Positions 10,465-22,877 of a stretch of 64,000 nt of DNA are shown piece by piece. The DNA is from Siphonodentalium dalli. Its lineage: Eukaryota; Mollusca; Scaphopoda; Gadilida; Siphonodentaliidae. Position 1 is the stretch's first letter; each line of letters starts with the position of its first letter. Where the stretch lies: the NCBI GenBank assembly GCA_032622095.1, contig CP136065.1, forward strand, positions 19,268,134-19,332,133, in the 5' to 3' direction. Below the pieces are notes generated by a model that worked only from the letters and a program-made list of their open reading frames with translations, had not been told where the DNA came from and did not search any database. A program made the translations under genes and the position numbers.

Positions 10465-11509
10465 CAGGAGCCCTATTTATTGTAGGGAACGTTCATATAA
10501 TAAGTATAATTTACTAATGGGATAAATACTCGTCAATGAACAGTTAGTACAGAAAGGGCTAATATTGCTCTTATATGACACAAAGATGCAACACACATAA
10601 CATAGTGATGTAGTAAACAGAAAAAGCACGGAGTATAAAACACATCGAGATACCGTTCTCTGAAACTTGAGCGACAGGACATTAAGTAAGTAAACAACTG
10701 ATTGGTGCTCCAAGTATGAAGTATGCTTGTATATTAGTTACTACGTATAGGTTACATCAAATTAATTAAATCGCCTGACGTGTTGCCGCCTGGAGCAAAA
10801 CTAACGTATATGTTTATTTTTTTGTCAACATTCCACTTAAAATGTCGATGTAAGAGCGCCGAAGACCCACTTTAATTAGTGAATAGGAATGTACACTTAT
10901 CGAGGTATTCTATTGAGAATAACTAAAACATATACACAGAATAATGGCCCACATATCAGTTGGTCGGAAGTCAAAGTAATGTTATACCACATTGATGGCG
11001 CGCATAATGCGAATTCTAAGTCATTATTTCTGTATAAGATGCATTGTACTTTCAACAACAGCTTTAAATGTGAACATATTCTTTATGTCATCTATACTAT
11101 ACCACACGATTGCGTAAACACAATGACAACAAGTTATACACTATATTTAAACAGCTGCCAGCTGCCAGCTGCCAGCCATACACGCACTCACATGCGGTCA
11201 TTTCGCAGACACTCACGCAATGACCCGAACTCACGTACAGAAAGTACATTGACGCAATATATACCCGATGATCATATGCGCGTGCTTACATAGCCCGTGT
11301 TTTATAGGAATACAAATGTATACGTTTCCAATAATTCAAGAAACATAACTCGCAATGTACGTAAGGAACCGGATACGATCGAACGCTGAAGACGCACATT
11401 ATTTCAGTCGCTCCGTGTGGCCGGTGCCATAATTAATTTTACAAAACATATCTTATAAAATATTGATCAAGAGAGAGAATACCCAAACGATAGGCTTCCT
11501 TTACGTTTG
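10465..11509. other. Intronic DNA with diverged repeat pieces
   Basis: 10465-10560 resembles 7700-7830 (family H without its hairpin), and 10600-10720 resembles the end of the 8930-9990 duplication. A 134-codon plus frame at 10889-11293 lacks any recognisable domain and includes a CAGCTGC tandem run at 11152-11176; I do not call it a gene. Confidence 0.4.
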
Positions 11510-12650
11510 GGATATGTCTGTGTCCGAGTTCCTATGGTCTATCCTCAGTGTTATGCCGGTTTTGGGAGGTGCCAAATATAACAACTTTGTTTTTCTCGTA
11601 TGAGAACTCGAAGCGCCACTTTAAACTATATATGTGACATATTTTGAGGAGTCTACGGAGACCTGCGTCTGTGAATGAAAGAAGAGTTATGTCATCCGCC
11701 GTCGCAGGGGACGAACATGAAATAGAGCTTATGTGAACCAAGCGAATCTGACAGGGATACCACAAGTTCATCTATAAAGACAAAATACAAGAAGGGCGAC
11801 ATTACATGTACCTCTCATTGCCTTGTTCCTTGCTCAACCGCGAAGGCTCCCGATGTTACCCCATTGCAGAGCACTCGTTACACCTTTTTGAGACAATTTA
11901 TAGACGAGCCCGTCATGCCATATATGCGATCGAAAGCTTTCTTTGGATCAAGGAAAGCTGCATATACACGAGACCCGATGCTTTCTGGATAATATATGCT
12001 TCTTGCAGCTCGAATGTGTTTATTGCGCAACCGACGCACCTCTGAAATCCGTTCTGAATAGAGGTTGGGAAGTTCTTGAATATATTGCTACATCGGAGTC
12101 TCTCGACGATAACGATCTCAAAAAGTTTGAAAAGGACTGGCGGGAGCGTGATTGCGCGATAACTGTCCGGGGTATGTACATGTACTGGCTTTGGGTCACC
12201 TTTGAATATTGGTACGATAATCCCTTTTCATATCGGGAGGGATATGGGTATGTTTTAACATTAACGAGTATAGTGTGCACAATACATTAAGAACTTCACT
12301 CACAACTCTGTCAATTCCAGAAGCCTTATTGCGCTTGAGATATTTAAGAGCCTCGGTTAATTCTGCCATGGAGACTACACTCGTCAGACAGGTGTCCTCG
12401 CCATCAGTGTTGTTACCATTAATTGAGTAAAAAAAATGTTAACCTGTGATTGAATACACTGTTCAAAGTGTGGATTAGAGTGAGTGGTGCATTTATAGAA
12501 CGAAGTCAAGTATTGTTCCCAACCTTCAGCTATATCAAATGGATCTTTGCACATTTTACCATCAACATTCATTTCCGAACTTGGAGATGCAAATGTTTCA
12601 CACTTCAATTTAATAGCTTTCCAAAACATTTTCTGGTCATCTTTAGCGAA
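11510..12650 (-). pseudogene. Non-LTR retrotransposon reverse transcriptase remnant, copy 1
   Basis: Reading the minus strand from 12650 downward, pieces of one RT appear in order across several frames. First is a pre-RT segment (DPFDIAEGWEQYLTSFYK). Then come LKYLKRNKASGIDR (early RT motif), FLDPKKAFDRI (motif A with the catalytic Asp), VEQGTRQ...SPFLYFVFIDEL (motif B), ADDITLLSFTDAG (the catalytic DD motif) and KWRFEFSYEKNKVVIFG. The element is a LINE of the CR1/Jockey/Daphne-like group by general motif style; the clade is not certain. Multiple stops and frameshifts make it inactive. It is in the same orientation as the host gene. Confidence 0.8.
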
Positions 12651-12682
12651 GATTTATATGTCGCGTAGAATCTGTATGGTTC

Positions 12683-13027
12683 TTAACCCTTTACCCAACA
12701 AACCGGCCACACACGGCCAAATAAAGCTGCAACAGCCTATATTATCTTGGGTCTGTCTCAATAAAACCATACAAATATGGATATCATTGGAACCGGCTCA
12801 TTGACCACATTGTGATGGTTACAGTTATGCCCTGTGCCAATGCATTGGCCTAAAAAAAACCTTTTTTAAACACTTTTTACCTTTTTTTCTTACATTCTTT
12901 AACAATTTTATAATTTTTAATGTGTTAAGCCAATGCATTCTCTTATATATGGGAGGCGACCTATGGTCGACTCGCATATATAAGAGAATGCATTGGCACA
13001 GGGACGTTCTGTTGGGTAAAGGGTTAA
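12683..13027. mobile_element. Double-hairpin TTAA MITE, type A, copy 1 (left hairpin collapsed)
   Basis: TTAA at 12683-12686 and 13024-13027 flank a 337-bp element with ends CCCTTTACCCAACA and TGTTGGGTAAAGGG. The right palindrome is complete (about 12931-12997). At the left position only the outer tips remain, fused as CCAATGCATTGG at 12837-12848, meaning the hairpin arms have been deleted. Next to the left end is an approximately 110-bp segment (CCATACAAATATGGATATC..., 12765-12835) shared with other long type-A copies. Confidence 0.85.
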
Positions 13028-13274
13028 AGGCACGGGCGGCGTTCGTTGCAGAAATATTTATATTTGTACAAATGGCCATCAACAGAAGGAACACCAAAAT
13101 GTATACAGTTCCGCTCATATGCGAAACATAATCAGCGCGTAAATAGTATATTGTCGTCAAGACGTACGATGGTCTACGTAAGCAAGAGACTACTCGTGTT
13201 ACAGAAGTTGTGCTTCTGTTTACATAACACAGTGCAATTCTATTGGTTAATCACACAAAAATGATATAAACGCT
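13028..13274. other. Intronic DNA with no recognised feature
   Basis: It contains a short stretch (GTTTACATAACACAGTG, about 13217) also seen near 40150. Confidence 0.35.
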
Positions 13275-14332
13275 GTTACGCCGAGTTATGTAGTAACTGA
13301 CGAGTTTTGTGGTATAGCTCACGGGTTCTGTAGTAACAATCAACGAGTTTTGTGGTAGCTCAAGAGTATTGTAGTAAAATCGACGAGTTATGTATTAATT
13401 TAGGTTACGAGTTTTGTAGTAAAATATCGACGAGTATTGTAGTAAAAAACAAGCTAACGAGTTTTGTAGTAATACTCGTCGAGTTTTGTAGCAACAATTT
13501 TTAGTCTGTTTAAAAGGCGGGTTTGGACTTAATAAAATCGTATATAGTAAATACAATGTTTTTTTGTGTAAGTGTTTGTGTGGTGGACGTTAATGACGTT
13601 GTAGCTCAACTTGATGTTGGTCCCTCGTCACTGCTGTGTCATTTCTCATCAGATCTGAGCCAAACTTCGTACCTAGAAGTACTATGGCCATGTTATTAAC
13701 TTGAAACTGGCCCCCATTACGTCAGACGTCGCGTCCTATTCTTAATACCATGTTGTATTGGTGAAATAGAATAAACTATCAATCTTGGTGGAAAACCAAA
13801 TGTGGTTCGTCGTTTTTCTCTCAGTGCATAATGGATTCGCGGCTTGTGCACTCAAAGAAATAAACGCAACCAACAGTAGCCGTGAAACAAAAGAGAGCGG
13901 CGAGTCATGCATGCGTACCATACAGTTATTGCTATCAAGTTTCGAACTGATATGCCGATAAACTGCGGAGGAGTGACGCGGGACCATCATCGAGTTGAGC
14001 TACGTCATTAGCATCAGAACGCGACGTCTGGTGTAATGGGGACCAGGTCCGAGTTAATAACATGGCCATAGTACTTCTAGGTACGAAGTTTGGCTCCGAT
14101 CTGCCAAGAAACGACGCAGCAGTGACGAGGGACCAACATCAAGTTGAGCTACAGTGTCATTAACGTCCACCACACAAACAATTACTACAAAACTCGTCGA
14201 TATTTTACTACAAAACTCGTAACCTGAAATTACTACATAACTCGTCGATTTTACTACAAAACTCGTCGATTGTTACTACATAACTCGTGAGCTACAACAA
14301 AACTCGTCAGTTACTACATAAATCTGCGTAAC
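13275..14332. mobile_element. Foldback element, 1.06 kb, with CGAGTTTTGTAGTAA subrepeats
   Basis: The left arm (13275 to about 13738) and right arm (about 14018 to 14332) are inverted copies. Outer parts carry 6-9 degenerate repeats of CGAGTTWTGTAGTAA. Inner parts share TCAACTTGATGTTGGTCCCT and CTAGAAGTACTATGGCC. The loop (13739-14017) is unique and non-coding. The ends read GTTACGC/GCGTAAC; no clear target duplication is visible. Long arms made of short repeats are typical of Foldback-type non-autonomous DNA elements. Confidence 0.8.
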
Positions 14333-14861
14333 AATCGCTCTTTATTATTTCCATATCAGGAAAACAGTAACAAATAACGGTCTTTATGTTTACCATATCC
14401 GGATCTAAACAAAAGCCAGGAAACATAACGTTTTTTTTTTTTTTTTTACATAACAAAAGGGAAAAAATGACAATGACATACTGTTTATGCCATATTTCTG
14501 ATTGGCATAAGAACAAAGTCTGTCTATATTTTACTATGCTTTCTGTTTATGGCGGTTTTTGACGGAGCTGAATATTTTAACAGCATACCCACCGCCAACG
14601 CCACCCGTATCTCTAACGGCTATTCGATGAGCCCTACGAAACTGATATTTCTTATCGCGGTATGCCCGAAATGTGGTGTTAGAAAGGTTGTTAGGACCAA
14701 CACAAAGTCAAGCTAACCGTCATTTGATCATGTCAGAATGTAGCTCAATCACTAACTGTGAATTTAGGACATTTATATCATGTGTTGAGCTTAGCACACC
14801 GATAGCGTTGATATTCTCTCGTATGATTCGTTTGTACAGTTCGGAGCAGCGTGTTCTCCTG
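14333..14861. other. Intronic DNA including a terminal-repeat fragment shared with 39862-40313
   Basis: 14540-14612 (TTCTGTTTATGGCGG ... TTTTAACAGCATACCCAC) matches 40250-40330 and, inverted, 39862-39900. A T-run of 17 lies at about 14431-14447. Nothing coding. Confidence 0.5.
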
Positions 14862-15178
14862 ACGTTATCTGCTTGTAATAGCACTTGCTTTAGGTATATA
14901 ATCTGCTTAGAATCGCCACATTTTGAGTCGATAATGTGCTGAAAATAAGAGCGTTTTAGTCACATTATCGACTCATAATGAGGCGTTTCTAAGTAGATTA
15001 TTACCCACCTCACGATTTTTCATGTGTTTAACATTTGTTTTCACTGTGGCCCGCGCCATAAAACAAAATAACGGGTATGAGTCCATTATCTGTTTATTTC
15101 AGAACAAAATAATCACGTTATGTACCCATTTCACATTATAGGTCTATTGTGTGCGTATTTGCGCGAGGATATGTTGCT
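14862..15178 (-). repeat. Family Q palindromic repeat, copy 1
   Basis: Family Q is marked by TAATCTGCTTAGAATCG next to an internal inverted repeat around GAGTCGATAATGTG, then a block reading (complement) TTTTATGGCGCGGGCC and GTGAAAACACATG, and an outer end GCGCGAGGATATGTTG. This copy is near full length (about 317 bp) and reads in the minus direction relative to copy 2. Several non-coding copies in both orientations suggest a non-autonomous DNA element; superfamily unknown. Confidence 0.75.
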
Positions 15179-15980
15179 TGGAGATGTGGGTCTCATGTAC
15201 ATCCTGTGTACATTTGGGTGAACTTAAGACCACAGTATATAATGTAGACTACGACAATTTCTGTCCATAATCGTTGTACCTTCGAATGACTGCTACGTGA
15301 TGTAGCACATCGCTGGAAGTAAAGCTTCCAGATCATTAGTCCTCAGAAGTCCCGAAGTTACGCAGCTGACTTGTCGACTGGCCTTACATACATCGATCTG
15401 TCGCCAGAGGCGGCTGTGTCCCTCGCAATGATAAATCAAAACCTCCATTGACTTGACAATATCGCTTCCAAATTGAAAACAGAAGCGATAAAAAATAAAT
15501 CATCTGAGCCTCCAAATCAAATCGCTTAAAGCTAGATACTGATTATTATCTGTGGCTAAACCAGCAATCATTGTTGTCGAAAGTGGTGCGAACTTCCTGA
15601 AGAATCAAAGCAATAAAATGTTCTTGCTAATTAGACAACTGGTTGTTCAAGTGCCGGTGCACTTGCCAAGTTACCGCTTTTCAAGTAACCTCGAATATTA
15701 ACCATATAGCGCAAATAATGCCAATCAAGACTTGTCGGAGGAACGTAGCGCGGTCACACTTGCTTACCCACTTATCAATGTTTCGGTCGGCCGCTACTGT
15801 GAATAAGTAGAGTTTTTTTTTTTTAAGTTGAAGAATCCAGGTCGACTATCTGATGGGTAACTAATATGCCCCAGACGTGAGTGAGTTATGTCGAAAATGT
15901 CGTCACAGTCTGAGAAAGACCACGCGGTCTAAGATTCAAACCCCGATATGAACGACGTCAATTTGAGCTGAGTTGATTCA
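15179..15980. other. Intronic DNA; weak SINE-like B-box at about 15925-15945
   Basis: The sequence AGATTCAAACCCCG near 15931 resembles a tRNA T-loop/B-box and is followed by GAGCTGAGTTGA. A similar order (GGTTCGAATT, then CTGAGTTGAGGGACA) occurs at 26359-26403. Both could be remnants of one tRNA-derived SINE, but neither has a convincing A box, so this stays weak. Confidence 0.3.
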
Positions 15981-16300
15981 ACATACCCTCGCGCAAATAC
16001 ACACATAATCAAGCAATAATATGAAATATATACATAATGTGATCATTTGATTATGAAATAAGCAGATAATGGAATCATAGCCGTTATTTCGTTTTATGGC
16101 GCTGACCACAGTGAAAACACATGTAAAAGAGCGTACAACTAAACAGTCGACGGTTGGCTTATTTTCTCATTGTCCCCACATAATCTGCTTAGAATCGTCT
16201 CATTATGATTATAAGGTGACTAAATTGCTGTCATTTTCAGCAGATTCTAAGCAGATTATCTACCTAAAACAAGTTCATTGTAAGCAGATAATATGCGAAT
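15981..16300 (+). repeat. Family Q palindromic repeat, copy 2
   Basis: Opens with CCTCGCGCAAATACACAC, then GCAGATAATGGA, TTTTATGGCGCTGACC, GTGAAAACACATG, TAATCTGCTTAGAATCG and its inverse GATTCTAAGCAGATTA. It is the plus-orientation, near full-length form of the repeat at 14862-15178. Confidence 0.75.
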
Positions 16301-17040
16301 TTTTGTGAAAACAGTCTGGTTGATTTGTTGGCAGTTGCCAGACATCTTGCTATTCTTATCCAATTGATAAAAATGGCCATTTCAGTAAGGCGTAAGTAAC
16401 ACAACTCTTGTATAATTGGAATTGTAATGTTATTGTTCTTAATATCTGCTCACGTTTATATCAGATACCCAGGGGTGGACACAGCTTGTTTAGTGGCAAT
16501 ATGCAATTATGCATGGAATACATGTACATACATTTTAAAACTCTCTATAGTGGTCTTAGTAACTGTCGGTCGCTATTTCTTATCAAATATCCTAAATAAT
16601 GTACTGATGCAATTACTCAGATAACTGCGATGACGCGACTGTGCTGCTTGTGGAACATGTCTCTCGAAGTCCATCGTGAAAGCAATCCTAATTAGAGAAC
16701 TGAGAAGAACGAACCTAATTTTATCATGGGAGATGATTACAATGGAGTACTCTATATCTCAAAGTTACCATTGAGCTGACATTCATTATTTAGTTATGGA
16801 AAACCATGGGCCCACACAGCAAGACACTTTAAGTAAATGTATACGTAAGGAGTATGGACTAAAGTAATTTAATTGTGTATCGATACAAAATTGTGTGTCA
16901 CGTGTGTATAATAGATGCAATGCAATATCTTACGAAACTTCCTCTTCCGATGCAGGGCTAAATTTGTCAATACTCTTGAATAATGCAAGCCGACCTAATC
17001 TTTCACGAATGTTAACTTTACGAGATCGACCTGCCAACCC
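16301..17040. other. Intronic DNA with no recognised feature
   Basis: Overlapping short frames near 16408-16624 look hydrophobic by chance only. Confidence 0.35.
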
Positions 17041-17434
17041 TTAACCCTTTACCCAACAAACCGGCCAAAACCGGCCAAATAAAGCTTCAACAGCCTAAAA
17101 TATCTTCGGTCTGTCTCAATAGAACCATACAAATATGGATATCATTGGAACCGGCTCCTTGACCACATTGTGATGGTTACAGTTATGCCCTGTGCCAATG
17201 CATTCTCTTATATATGCGAGTCGACCATAGGTCGCCTCGCAAAGAGAATGCATTGGCCTAAACAAAAGCTTTTTTTAACACTTTTTACCATTTTTCTTAC
17301 ATTCTTTAACAATTTTATAATTTTTAATGTGTTAAGCCAATGCATTCTCTTATATATGCGAGGCGACCTATGGTCGACTCGCATATATAAGAGAATGCAT
17401 TGGCACAGGGCCGTTCTGTTGGGTAAAGGGTTAA
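17041..17434. mobile_element. Double-hairpin TTAA MITE, type A, copy 2
   Basis: TTAA at 17041-17044 and 17431-17434 flank 386 bp with CCCTTTACCC/GGGTAAAGGG ends. Both palindromes are present (about 17193-17255 and 17336-17402). The left one has lost a few TA bases in one arm. The left shoulder holds the shared segment with CCATACAAATATGG. Confidence 0.9.
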
Positions 17435-17581
17435 CTGTTTCAGCCGGAGTAGATAGTGAGAAGGAGCTGCGCACCTCTGATTCACCACCAACAAAGGGTG
17501 TGTTATGTCAATGACTCACACGATTATCGGTCAGATGAATATAAGACATGACCAATAACGCAGCCTGTTGGCCCAAAAATA

Positions 17582-17919
17582 CGCACATTATCTGCTTACA
17601 ATAGAGCTTGCTTTAAGTTGATAATCTGTTGGGAATCGCCTCACTTTTGGTCAATAAATTGCTGAAATTAAGAGTGTTTTAGTCACATTATCGACTCACA
17701 ATGATGCGATTCTAAGCAGTTTATATGCGCACAATGACACATGTAAGCCACTTCACGACTTTTAAGGTGTACGCTCTTTAACATGTGTTTTCACTGCGCC
17801 ACAAAACGAAATAACGGACATGACTCCATTATCTGCTTATCTCAGAATAAAATGATCACATTATGCACCTATTTAACTTTATATGTCGATTATGAGCGTA
17901 TATGCGCGAGGATATGTTG
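17582..17919 (-). repeat. Family Q palindromic repeat, copy 3
   Basis: Same order as copy 1: CACATTATCTGCTTACAAT, a diverged TAATCTGTTGGGAATCG, GATTCTAAGCAGTTTAT, the GCCACAAAACGAAATAACGG block, and the GCGCGAGGATATGTTG end. Confidence 0.75.
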
Positions 17920-18967
17920 AATAATGTGGCTAGCTTATTGGATGAAATACAATAATAAACACACAAGTCGCCTTGGTTTTGTTTCGTTATATTTTCTTGG
18001 AAACTTGATAAGTCGACGGAAACACCTAGATACATTGCCCTTAATGCCAAGTGTGCGTGTTAATAGGATCAGACTATTACTCATATCTGGGGCAGAATAT
18101 ATATACTTCGTTCATTCATATTTATAAATTCATTCCGTCATAGTTTATATTTGTGATATTACATCGCGCTAGGGTCAGCAGGAAGACGACAAACTACGGG
18201 CATGCTGCTCCTGTACAATACATGGTGTTAAATGTCACATGTCATGTTCATTGCATTTTAGTTATTTTGCAGATAAAATCAATTCATAAGAACTGGTATT
18301 AAACACAAATATGGTTATATTATGATAGTATATAAACGATGAACTGTGAACTAAAATTAATTCAAACAGATCCGGATTCAACGGAAAGAGTTGTGCTTTT
18401 CAATTGAACCAAACATGGTTGAGTCATAACTGAAGCCTAAACTGAGAATGCTATGAATCCAACCATGGTACATTATGTAAATGTATACTACATGGCGTTT
18501 AGTTGTGAACATCAGTATTTCTACTACATTTGACAAAATAATAAATACGGTATTTCATTAGTTATGGGCACCATTGACATGCATTCGAACTATATGTAAG
18601 TAACAAGGTGTCATCGACTATCGATAAAGGCTGCTAACTTCAACAATGTAACTCCTTCTAGTTTATGCCTGTGTCGATTAATACTCCTCTTTGGTGTTTC
18701 CGTTTTTGCTGAACGCTTTCAATCGTACTATTTTAGCTCAGTTTAAACTAGCGCACATACGAGTTCTGCGCACATTAAAATACGAGTAGGTTGCATAGCT
18801 CTATTAGTATGTTGTACGTGCGTTATTTTGACTCTTTGGCAGCTAATCGACAAATGACTTATCTGTCTAAATTCGATTTACCACGGCGGTTCAAGGAAAT
18901 TACGAGGCGAGGACCAAGATATTAATGTACCGGAATTAAGTACACCTCCAGCGATACGAGATTCAAG
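17920..18967. other. Intronic DNA with no recognised feature
   Basis: No repeat shared with the rest of the window was noticed, and no coding signal. Confidence 0.35.
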
Positions 18968-19010
18968 AGATGTGAGATATGTGAGATATGTGAGATATGT
19001 GAGATATGTT
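18968..19010 (+). repeat. 9-bp minisatellite TGTGAGATA, about 4.5 copies
   Basis: Uninterrupted repeats of GAGATATGT. Frames on both strands through it encode (RYVRYV) or (LTYLTY) repeats and are artefacts. Confidence 0.85.
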
Positions 19011-20284
19011 TGGAGCTCAATTAGGACCAACATTCGGAGCAAGAATATTTCAGTCACGAACGGCATGCCATTAATTAAGTCGTGCAGTTACAAACAATAC
19101 AATGGCTGTCACGCCTGCATATCTAAAATAAGTTTTATAACTGTACATGACAATGTATGCGCTATTTAGAGTTAAATATAGGGTTATGTGTGTATACATC
19201 GAACGGTAGAATATTGTCATGGCTACAGGCAGTGATATTGTAAACAATCACTGTTATATGTGTGCTATTCGATATAGTATACATCTATAACAGTCTTTGT
19301 TTGTTTTTTTCTGCGCGCGATGATCGACAACATGTTCAAGGCCAGACACCTTGTATCCGCGCATGAATTGAAATTATATATGATTTAGTCAACCACACCC
19401 GCGGTTTGAATAAATTTCCAAATCACTTAGCCTTGTAACGAAAATGATGAATTTCGTACCATGTTAGACCTTGGGATCCGAGCTACTGGTTAGCTGCTTG
19501 GATACCAGTATTTATCATATATATACCTCTATTTCACTGTTTCCCTATATATAACATGTATATGACAACCACTTATAATTAACCTATGTTATTATTGGCT
19601 GGTATTTACACCATTGTGCATAATTCAAAAGATGGACGGAGGGAAATATATCTGTTTTAGCCAAAGACATATTGTTGGCAGAAAACGCAACACCACTTAG
19701 CATTGTAAAGAAAAGGATGACGGATCCCAGTATATATGTATGTTTGTTTGGTTAGGATTTTACGTCGTTTTAGCCATTAGGCCACATCACAACTGATAAA
19801 ACTGAATCATAATTAAGCGAAGCAACTGTGTATTGACGTAACCGTTAATTGAACTAAAATGAAACTAAATATATACAAATAAAAACAACAAAATCAGAGC
19901 GAGAGTGCTCAATTGGGGTCAGAATCATTAAGAAATTTACCACTGTGCAAACACATATAAAACAGAATATCAAAAAAGACAGCAATACTGCTTTGGAAAC
20001 AGCCAAGTTATAAAACCTGCATAAAAATAATCAGCAAAAATAAATAATTTAATTTATCAAGACTTTGACAGACCATAATATTTTAAGTAGCTGTCACACA
20101 AGCATCATGAATGATTGATAAGATATTTATAATATATGTGATCCCAGAATATATGAAGCATCTATTCACTGTTCACATCAATAGATATGACAACCACTTA
20201 TATAATTGATCTAAATAATGTTAATATTGGCTGATGTTAACACCATTATGTATATAACAGTTCCTTTAAACCACCAAATGCAAT
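19011..20284. repeat. Old tandem duplication in intronic DNA, about 640-bp spacing
   Basis: Two ordered matches suggest an old duplication: TATGACAACCACTTATA then ATTGGCTGRTRTT then ACACCATT at 19560-19620 and again at 20185-20255, and CACTTAGC(C/A)TTGTAA at 19424 and 19694. Divergence is high. No gene seen. Confidence 0.45.
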
Positions 20285-20304
20285 ATATATATATATATAT
20301 ATTG
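20285..20304. repeat. (AT)n microsatellite
   Basis: About ten AT units. Confidence 0.85.
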
Positions 20305-21479
20305 ATGTTCGTGGTATTGTTCGTGAAGGCTGGAATGCCCACAGCTACAGCATTATAGAAATTACATGGCATGCACCGCACACGTACAATACCATTGTCA
20401 TGAACACATTTCGGTACCAAATCAATGTTGCACGATATTACGCATGTATCTCGCCATCTTCCGAATGCTTAGTTTAAACATTTTATTTGTATACCATCCA
20501 ATATTAAACATAAACTACGCATAAATTAAATCGTGATATATTTTCGGTTGCCATCGTTACAGAATGGTTGATTAGCCGTGGTGTTTCATTGTTGCTTGTT
20601 CTTTATCAAACCTCTAGAGCGTGCTACTATATTTCCAGTTTCATTTGTGAAGATTCTGCTTAAAATGATTAGCAGCGATACTTTCCACCATACAGACAGG
20701 CACAATTGTATGAAAGTCGGTAAAGTTTAAATATCAACACTATTTCTGAGAAAATCCGAAAGAAGACGGATTTCTCAATTGACAAACTGTAATAAGAATG
20801 ATCACGTAATGTATTTGATAGCATGATCCCATAGCGGTGCATATCGTCGGCTCGACTCATATATACTGAACGTTAGCATCAGATGTGTTCAAGAAATATT
20901 TGTCAACAACGTACAGAAACCGGTGTCTATTTAGTGCATATGTAATAGTGTGCACCTCTCTGGCAATTCCCTCTACACCATGTTGGTTATTTCAATCTAA
21001 AATGTTGACTAAAATTAGGTACCTATTCGACTTCAGACATATACAACAAGTTTACTGCAAAACATGATTGATTTTGTATTCGTACAATAACCATAATACA
21101 ATGAACATGAACATTATAATTGTATGGATGGCAGAATTGATATATTTGCTCGAATGCAGGATACAATCTGTTCCAGACCTGAGCAAACGACAACAGGTAA
21201 GGAAACAAATAACTAGAGATTTTAAAGTTTCGATTTTTCCGTTTAGGACAATGTATCGTGTGCATATGTGTTCATCGCCATATCATATGTACAGCATAAT
21301 TAATACTCTGGAGCTATTGCAACTATAACATGTTTAATCGGCGCATTTTAACACGCTATAATATGATTTGTTAATTTTGTTTTTACATTATATCTATATT
21401 TGCAGTCTTTAAATATTTGTTTTTAGATTTAGAATTAGAACTCCAGATTGATATTGTTTCGTGCATACAATTTCCAATT
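20305..21479. other. Intronic DNA with no recognised feature
   Basis: Only short frames on both strands, with no domain-like content. Confidence 0.35.
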
Positions 21480-22300
21480 TGTTGACAATTTTGTGAGTGA
21501 TGCAGAATTCAGTTCGGTCGCCGGTCATCCAAATGTCTGACGTTCGGTCACCGGTCACAGATTGCAATATTTAAAATACAAGAAAAATTATAATTTCCAA
21601 CTTTTGAATCTTTGAAAACAGTTTGGCACAAGACAACATATATTCCCATGTTTCTCGTACATATTGTGAGTGATGTGCAATTCAGTTCGTAACAGATCAT
21701 ACAACGGTCTTATCTGAACTCACGAGACTGGTTATGTGCGGACAACATACTTATATCCCAAGTGTGTAGACATTAATAATCGTAGTTTTGAGTGGGTTAT
21801 AATGAGGTAATCATCAACACTCTCACCAATGTCATACGACGCCAGAGAGATTATGGATGTAGCGAGATGGTATATGTTGGCCCACTGTTGGCTTACGGCT
21901 GTCCAATTTAGTATTTCCCACTGCACCCCACTGCACCCCTGGCTCCTTACTCCCCCTTCGGTCTAAACGAATACACTTGACACGAAATATTCAGTTTACC
22001 ACCGAAGCTTCGGTTGTGGAACATTTAGCTGTTGATCAATGCGACCAATGCCGGGTGTGTGAGTTCCAGACTCCTCGTTCAGCACGCACATGCGAATAAT
22101 GCTTAATTCAGTTCGGTCACCGACCATTCAACGGTGTGTCGTGAACTCATGATATTGGTTATGTGCGAACACATCACTTATATATGAAATGTGTTTACGT
22201 TAATTAGTCGTAGCTGTGATATGGGTTATAATGAGGAAATCATCCACGCTCTCATCAAGGTCGATGAATAACCGACTAATGGGGTATGCAACTAGAACGG
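21480..22300 (+). repeat. Diverged tandem duplication, about 425-bp spacing
   Basis: The sequence AATTCAGTTCG..., then TGAACTCA, then TGGTTATGTGCGRACA, CTTATAT, ATTARTCGTAG, TGGGTTATAATGAGG and AATCATC occurs in the same order at 21670-21815 and 22105-22245. A further AATTCAGTTCGGTCGCCGG piece lies at 21507. No coding potential. Confidence 0.6.
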
Positions 22301-22877
22301 TGAATCGTGTCCCATCCGTTCTTGATCTCGAAGCAAATTCCTACATCTTGAGTTTATCTAAGAGGTATCTGTGATCCAAGTGTTCCAAGTGTTCCAAGTG
22401 CGTTCACTTCAGACTTGCTGGTGACTAGTCAGCATTTTATTCATTAACTTTACCGATGAATATGTAAAAACAATAACACAGGGGCAGCGTAAGATCGCAT
22501 TTGAGATTTAATTGATAATATCAGTGATATCTACATCCATTATTTTTCTAGCTGTATTGAATGTGTACTCACAGTCGATCCTTTAGTGAAATATATTTCT
22601 ATTTTCACTTAGGTTATAGTATGTACTAGCAGGGTTACCCGGCGTTGCCCAGGTTAAAGTAATATGAAACCCTCTGCATGCTGTGGATATTTGGTGGGAA
22701 TAGAGGATACTCCTGCTCAAAAGTGTTACACGTATTCTCATATATTGTATATCCAAATAGCATCACAACACATGATTCTTAAACATGGAATATAAGTAGT
22801 GGCTCACCTTGTCGATTATCATTTTGTTTATCGCGATTAATCCGTTCCACCAATAAAGAAGTATTTATTTATTTATT

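Noticed and set aside
10889-11293. 134-codon plus-strand frame as a gene
   Set aside because: No domain, signal or splice context; it includes a CAGCTGC tandem run and lies inside the GPCR intron.
15890-15975. tRNA gene or SINE
   Set aside because: Only a B-box-like stretch is visible; no A box at the right distance and no cloverleaf could be drawn.
16408-16624. Overlapping hydrophobic frames as a small membrane protein
   Set aside because: Two frames of the same DNA look equally hydrophobic, which points to base composition rather than coding.
18878-19169. Frames with YLT or RYV repeats on opposite strands
   Set aside because: Both come from the 9-bp TGTGAGATA microsatellite.
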